Under the pieces are notes generated by a model that saw nothing but the letters and a program-made list of their open reading frames with translations, was not told where the DNA came from and made no database searches. Both the position numbers and the translations under genes were made by a program. Positions 33,834 through 36,900 of a stretch of 36,900 nucleotides of DNA are shown here, piece by piece. How positions within the stretch are numbered: the stretch's first letter is position 1; each line of letters begins with the position of its first letter. This DNA comes from Flavobacteriaceae bacterium. GTDB taxonomy: Bacteria; Bacteroidota; Bacteroidia; Flavobacteriales; Flavobacteriaceae. The DNA lies in contig CANHRI010000025.1 of NCBI GenBank assembly GCA_947463515.1, forward strand, positions 1 to 36,900. The letters are read 5' to 3'.

Positions 33834-34339
33834 CGACAAAAAACAAACATATAATTAAAACACTTGGCTCGACAATTGACATAATTGGACGACCAGAAAT
33901 TATATGGGACAATATTACAAACGTAAAAATTGAACAGTTTTCAGACCCAACAATATTTAAACTTCTTGACATACCAAAACCACTGAAAGCAGAAATTATT
34001 TCAGAAGGACAAGGCGGAAAAAGAATTGCATATTTTGACACTGGAAAAAGATTTATTCAGGAAATTTTGGTTTGGAAACCTTTGAAAGAATATTCATTTT
34101 CATTCAATCCAGAAAAAGGGTTTAAAGTTTTATACTTTTTTGAACTATCAGAAGGTGTATTTCAAATCCCGACAGGAGCTTACTATTTGACAACAACAGG
34201 ACAAACAACAACACTAAAACTAACAACGACATACAGCATAGATAAACGACTGTATTTTTTATTCAACATTCCAGTAATACTTATATTAAAGGCGTTTCAG
34301 AGATACTTATTGACATCAATTAAAAAAAACTCTGAGTAA
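33830..34339 (+). CDS. SRPBCC-like protein A (cassette 3)
   Basis: A 169-residue protein of SRPBCC-like character: STIDIIGRPEIIWDNITNVKIEQFSD at its start (shown in part), a long beta sheet (EILVWKPLKEYSFSFNPE, TLKLTTTYSIDKRLYFLF) and an amphipathic C-terminal helix (ILILKAFQRYLLTSIKKN). No ATG is available: the frame begins at TTG 33830. It abuts the next gene (its stop ends at 34339, next ATG at 34340). The ligand is unknown. Confidence 0.65.
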   Translation: MTTKNKHIIKTLGSTIDIIGRPEIIWDNITNVKIEQFSDPTIFKLLDIPKPLKAEIISEGQGGKRIAYFDTGKRFIQEILVWKPLKEYSFSFNPEKGFKVLYFFELSEGVFQIPTGAYYLTTTGQTTTLKLTTTYSIDKRLYFLFNIPVILILKAFQRYLLTSIKKNSE

Positions 34340-34798
34340 ATGGAAGCAATAAAATTTACAGAGCAAATCTTAATTAACGAAAAGTCTGAAAAAGTTTTTG
34401 ACTTCACACAGAACTACAATAATCGTTTAAAATGGGACACATTTTTAAAGAAAGCTGACCTAATTGACGGTGCAACAATTGCTGACAAGGGAGTAAGAGC
34501 TTATTGTGTTGCGAAAAATGGAATAGGAATGGTGACAGAATACGTTACATATAACAGACCAAAAGTAACCGCAATTAAAATGACGAAAGGACCATTTATG
34601 TTTAAGTCATTTTTAGGTTCTTGGACATTTAAGGATATCCCAAACGACAAGACAGAAGTTATTTTTCTATATTCGTTTTCGCTTAGATTTCCATTTAACA
34701 TTTTGACAAAATTTATAAAAAACAATTTGCAGACCAACGTAAAACAACGACTAATTGACTTAAAAGTAAACATCGAGAATGAAAGCACGAAGGCATAA
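34340..34798 (+). CDS. SRPBCC family protein B (cassette 3)
   Basis: A 152-residue protein: FTEQILINEKSEKVFDFTQN, NNRLKWDTFLKKADLIDG, then beta strands and a C-terminal helix, the usual polyketide-cyclase/START-like layout. Zero spacing after gene A suggests coupled translation and perhaps a two-protein module. Its TAA stop (34796-34798) is part of the attC R'' box GCATAAC. Substrate unknown. Confidence 0.75.
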   Translation: MEAIKFTEQILINEKSEKVFDFTQNYNNRLKWDTFLKKADLIDGATIADKGVRAYCVAKNGIGMVTEYVTYNRPKVTAIKMTKGPFMFKSFLGSWTFKDIPNDKTEVIFLYSFSLRFPFNILTKFIKNNLQTNVKQRLIDLKVNIENESTKA

Positions 34799-34924
34799 CA
34801 GCACATTGGCAATAGGCGGAGTTCCGTCTCCGCTTGACAGTTTTGTGGTAGCCGAAAGTTCAGTTCTCCGAACTAAATTTTGTGCTGAAAAGCCCGCCCA
34901 TCGACAATCTGCGAAACGTTATGC
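34793..34924 (+). repeat. attC-like site 3 (132 bp)
   Basis: R'' GCATAAC (34793-34799) to R' GTTATGC (34918-34924). Arms ATTGGCAATAGGCGG and CCGCCCATCGACAAT pair over ~15 bp. Inner motifs: TTTTGTGGT (34841-34849) and TTTTGTGCT (34878-34886), 37 bases apart as in attC2. By eye it differs from attC4 at 10 of 132 positions, without gaps. Confidence 0.88.
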
Positions 34925-34967
34925 CCAATTTTAGGACGACACGAAAACAGACGAAAATTTGACAACA

Positions 34968-35222
34968 ATGAAAACTTCTTTCAAAAAAACATTGAAAACA
35001 TTTAAGTATCTGGCAATAATATTTTCAGTTGTATTTTGGATTTATATGATTTATGATGATTACATTTTCATTGAAAAGTATGGATTAAGACTTGAATATA
35101 TTGGGGGGTGGTTTTTGTGGTATTTTGTATATTTATTAGGATTTTCATTTTACTATTGGGGTATTGCTTCTATTATAATTTTAATCTATCACAAATTTGT
35201 AAAACGAACGAAAGCAAGTTGA
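34968..35222 (+). CDS. Small membrane protein (cassette 4)
   Basis: An 84-residue protein with two clear hydrophobic segments: LAIIFSVVFWIYMIY (about 14-28) and a long one near 45-78 (FLWYFVYLLGFSFYYWGIAS). Basic ends (KTSFKKTLKTFK; HKFVKRTKAS). An upstream TTG at 34959 is possible but ATG 34968 is preferred. Its stop TGA overlaps the TTG start of the hydrolase. Function unknown; a small envelope protein paired with a hydrolase. Confidence 0.7.
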   Translation: MKTSFKKTLKTFKYLAIIFSVVFWIYMIYDDYIFIEKYGLRLEYIGGWFLWYFVYLLGFSFYYWGIASIIILIYHKFVKRTKAS

Positions 35223-35860
35223 AAAAAGAACTTTATATATTTAGTGGACTTGGAGCAGACGAAAGAGTTTTTCAACGCCTTGACTTTTCTGGCTTCTCGC
35301 CAACTTTTATAAAATGGATTGTTCCGCAAGACAAAGAAACAATTGAAAATTACGCAACACGACTTCTTGACCAAATCACGACAACAAATCCAACTCTAAT
35401 CGGACTTTCATTTGGTGGACTTATAGCAGTTGAAGTTGCTAAACAAATTGACACCGAAAAAGTAATTTTAATTGCCTCTGCCAAGACAAAAAAGGAAATT
35501 CCATTTTACTACCGTTTCGCTGGACAACTTGGACTTCAAAAACTTTTGCCAACACGACTTTTAAAAAGTTCAAACTTTATTACAAACTGGTTTTTCGGGA
35601 CAAGCTCAACATTTGACAAACAGCTTTTAAAACAAATTCTTATTGACACCGACCCGACTTTTTTAAAGTGGGCAATTGACAAAGTTGCACGGTGGACAAA
35701 CCAAACGCAGACCAAAAACATATTTCATATTCACGGTACAAGCGACAAAATTTTACCTTTGAGTTTTGTAAAATGTAATTTGACAATTAAAAACGGTGGA
35801 CACCTAATGACACTTAATAAAGCAGACGATCTAAACCAAATATTGCGACAACAAATATGA
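35219..35860 (+). CDS. Alpha/beta hydrolase (cassette 4)
   Basis: A 213-residue hydrolase. Oxyanion/turn region FSGLGADERVF, nucleophile elbow GLSFGG (Ser64), acid in HIHGTSDKILP (Asp176) and catalytic His in NGGHLMT (His195), a complete triad. It starts at TTG 35219, overlapping the previous stop (TTGA); a longer GTG ORF from 35108 lies inside the membrane-protein gene and is rejected. It has no signal peptide, so it is cytoplasmic. The substrate is unknown; it could be an ester or thioester. Confidence 0.85.
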   Translation: MKKELYIFSGLGADERVFQRLDFSGFSPTFIKWIVPQDKETIENYATRLLDQITTTNPTLIGLSFGGLIAVEVAKQIDTEKVILIASAKTKKEIPFYYRFAGQLGLQKLLPTRLLKSSNFITNWFFGTSSTFDKQLLKQILIDTDPTFLKWAIDKVARWTNQTQTKNIFHIHGTSDKILPLSFVKCNLTIKNGGHLMTLNKADDLNQILRQQI

Positions 35861-35879
35861 TGGAAGAAAGAAAAACTGG

Positions 35880-36011
35880 GCATAACAGCACATTGGCAAT
35901 AGGCGGGGTTTCGTCTCCGTTTGACAGTTTTGTGGTAGCAGAAAGTTCAGTTCTCCGAACTAACTTTTGTGCTGAAAAGCCCGCCCATCGCCAATCTGCA
36001 AACCGTTATCG
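35880..36011 (+). repeat. attC-like site 4 (132 bp)
   Basis: R'' GCATAAC (35880-35886) to R' GTTATCG (36005-36011). Arms ATTGGCAATAGGCGG and CCGCCCATCGCCAAT pair with two A-C positions. TTTTGTGGT at 35928-35936 has the same offset (48) as in attC3. The R' differs from the others and marks a cassette with a different boundary. Confidence 0.88.
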
Positions 36012-36900
36012 GCTATTATGAAAAGACACATCAAAACAAAATTGGAACAAGCACAAGAGAGGTTGGGACTAACATTTCCTGACCAACTCTTTGACTTTAT
36101 ATCCCGACTTGACAAAGCAGAAGTAAAGTTTGGAGAAGAAGAGTGGTTATTTTGGTCTGTAACAGACAAACCCAAAGATACTAATGATAATTTTATCATA
36201 ACAAGTTCTGAAAATTTCAAAGACGAGTGGGGTTTAGACGGACTTGTATTTGCGACAAATGGAATTGGTGACTATTTAGTTGTTTTACCTGGCGAGTTTG
36301 GTGACCTGATTTTAGTTATGATGCACGAAATAGCAGAGTTAAAGCTGTTCGGGCAAAACATTCAAGACATATTACAAAACGGACCTGTGGACTATTTTTG
36401 GTCAGACAACTATTGCTATAAACTTGACGATAATGATAAATTGGTTAAGTCCGAAAACTTTAATTCTAATACTCCAAACAACAAATATTCAGAAAACTAT
36501 TTTGGTGACGACTACGAGTTACGTTCTCAATTAGACGACTTGATTGATGACCAAAAAACAGAGAAGACATCTGAAATTTTAATTGGGCTTGAAAAACTAT
36601 CAGACAGCAAAGATGAAAGTCATAAAGTTTGGGCATTAAATAAACTCAGTGACATTTACTTGAAAGGTTTTGGAGCAGTGCCACAAGACATGACAAAAGC
36701 ACTTGACTACAACCAACGAGCCATTGACTTAAACAGCCATAAAGCAATTTCAAATCGAGCAGCTTGTTACTTTTTCGGACTAGGTATGCATAAAGACATT
36801 TATAAAGCGTTAGAGTTGGCGAAAAGAGCAAATGACCTTTCTAAATCCAACCAATTTGCTGACATTTTTGCGACCAAACAAGGTGGCGGCATGTATGATA
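36006..36900 (+). mobile_element. Gene cassette 5 (partial)
   Basis: It starts at the T after the core G at 36005 with TTATCGGC. Its own attC, beyond the window, should therefore begin CCGATAAC. It carries a SUKH-Sel1 gene that runs off the right edge. Confidence 0.75.
36018..36900 (+). CDS. SUKH (SMI1/KNR4) domain protein with Sel1-like repeats, 3' end outside window
   Basis: ATG 36018 opens a frame without stop to the edge (294 codons seen). N-terminal part (about 10-125) has the SUKH pattern: FPDQLFDFISRL, EEEWLFWSVTD, GLDGLVFATNGIGDYLVVLP and LFGQNIQDILQN. Residues about 190-290 form Sel1/TPR-like helices (DIYLKGFGAVPQDMTKALDY, ISNRAACYFFGLGMHKDIYK). SUKH proteins are widespread as immunity proteins against contact-dependent or polymorphic toxins; the Sel1 tail adds a protein-interaction scaffold. 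No toxin gene is visible in this cassette. Confidence 0.8.
   Translation, partial: MKRHIKTKLEQAQERLGLTFPDQLFDFISRLDKAEVKFGEEEWLFWSVTDKPKDTNDNFIITSSENFKDEWGLDGLVFATNGIGDYLVVLPGEFGDLILVMMHEIAELKLFGQNIQDILQNGPVDYFWSDNYCYKLDDNDKLVKSENFNSNTPNNKYSENYFGDDYELRSQLDDLIDDQKTEKTSEILIGLEKLSDSKDESHKVWALNKLSDIYLKGFGAVPQDMTKALDYNQRAIDLNSHKAISNRAACYFFGLGMHKDIYKALELAKRANDLSKSNQFADIFATKQGGGMYD

Larger units (their letters stand above)
33790..34918 (+). mobile_element. Gene cassette 3
   Basis: From the T after the core G at 33789 to the core G at 34918, 1129 bp. Its left boundary TTATGCC matches its attC R'' (GGCATAA) in reverse complement. It carries two genes, both SRPBCC-like, the second ending inside the attC. 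Confidence 0.8.
34919..36005 (+). mobile_element. Gene cassette 4
   Basis: From the T after the core G at 34918 to the core G at 36005, 1087 bp. Left boundary TTATGCCC is the reverse complement of GGGCATAA at its attC R'' (8 bases). It carries two coupled genes. Confidence 0.8.
30108..36900 (+). mobile_element. Integron-like array: recombinase, attI-like site and five gene cassettes (right end outside window)
   Basis: The segment holds a tyrosine recombinase, its terminator, a core site GTTAGGC (31274-31280), and five cassettes ending in four attC-like elements of equal length (132 bp). All genes and the recombinase read in the plus direction. The cassette genes look more AT-rich by eye than the chromosomal genes before 30000. 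The fifth cassette continues past the window. The arrangement is that of an integron, but the recombinase is Xer-like rather than a classical IntI. Confidence 0.85.

Noticed and set aside
35108..35218. Longer hydrolase ORF starting at GTG 35108
   Set aside because: The first 37 codons lie in another frame inside the membrane-protein gene and do not match a hydrolase N-terminus; TTG 35219 gives the family-like start.
32175..36011. attC-like sites as insertion-sequence ends or REP elements
   Set aside because: They always lie between different genes, keep R''/R' core boxes with own-cassette matching and follow a recombinase; no transposase or target duplication is seen.

Overview
The window looks like chromosomal DNA of a flavobacterium (Bacteroidota, family Flavobacteriaceae). 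The reasons are the type IX secretion (T9SS) sorting domains, a PorP/SprF-OmpA module, the fused ResB-CcsA cytochrome c biogenesis protein, many lipoproteins with short signal peptides, and Bacteroidota-type promoters (TAnnTTTG at -7). No rRNA, tRNA or CRISPR array was seen.

Bases 1-3997 hold the end of a large T9SS-exported repeat adhesin, then a SprF-like outer-membrane protein and an OmpA/TPR/PD40 protein, closed by a strong terminator. A gene-free stretch of about 600 bases follows. Bases 4570-13319 are almost all minus strand: a CAP-domain lipoprotein, pdxH, a pyrR-pyrB-STAS-small membrane protein-rnz operon, a glutathione peroxidase lipoprotein, a decayed anti-sigma factor (plus strand), and the large ccsBA-type gene.

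Bases 13459-27269 are mostly plus strand: a tight operon of DUF2520, KdsC-like HAD, UbiA prenyltransferase, Maf, a small conserved protein and an MscS channel; a secreted PIG-L deacetylase; a 35-residue membrane microprotein directly ahead of a sodium:solute symporter; and an operon of SRPBCC protein, SDR, photolyase and a divergent photolyase-like cryptochrome. Bases 27266-29895 are a minus-strand group (HAD, DUF1648, tcdA, TatD).

The most interesting part is 30108-36900, which reads as an integron-like array. A tyrosine recombinase (30141-31184) ends in a terminator. Sixteen bases later comes a GTTAGGC core site (candidate attI), then five gene cassettes, all in the recombinase's orientation. 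They are separated by four attC-like elements, each exactly 132 bp from R'' (RYYYAAC) to R' (GTTRYSS-type core). The first bases of each cassette are the reverse complement of the R'' box of that same cassette's attC, as expected if cassettes excise as circles. Cassette cargo suits a Bacteroidota host: a lipoprotein, a cyanophycinase-like peptidase with a T9SS sorting domain, two SRPBCC proteins, a small membrane protein with an alpha/beta hydrolase, and a SUKH-Sel1 protein that runs off the window. The recombinase is Xer-like and lacks the extra segment that marks classical IntI, and it points the same way as the cassettes. This suggests a divergent, Bacteroidota-type integron lineage. All of this comes from reading the sequence; no searches or folding calculations were run.
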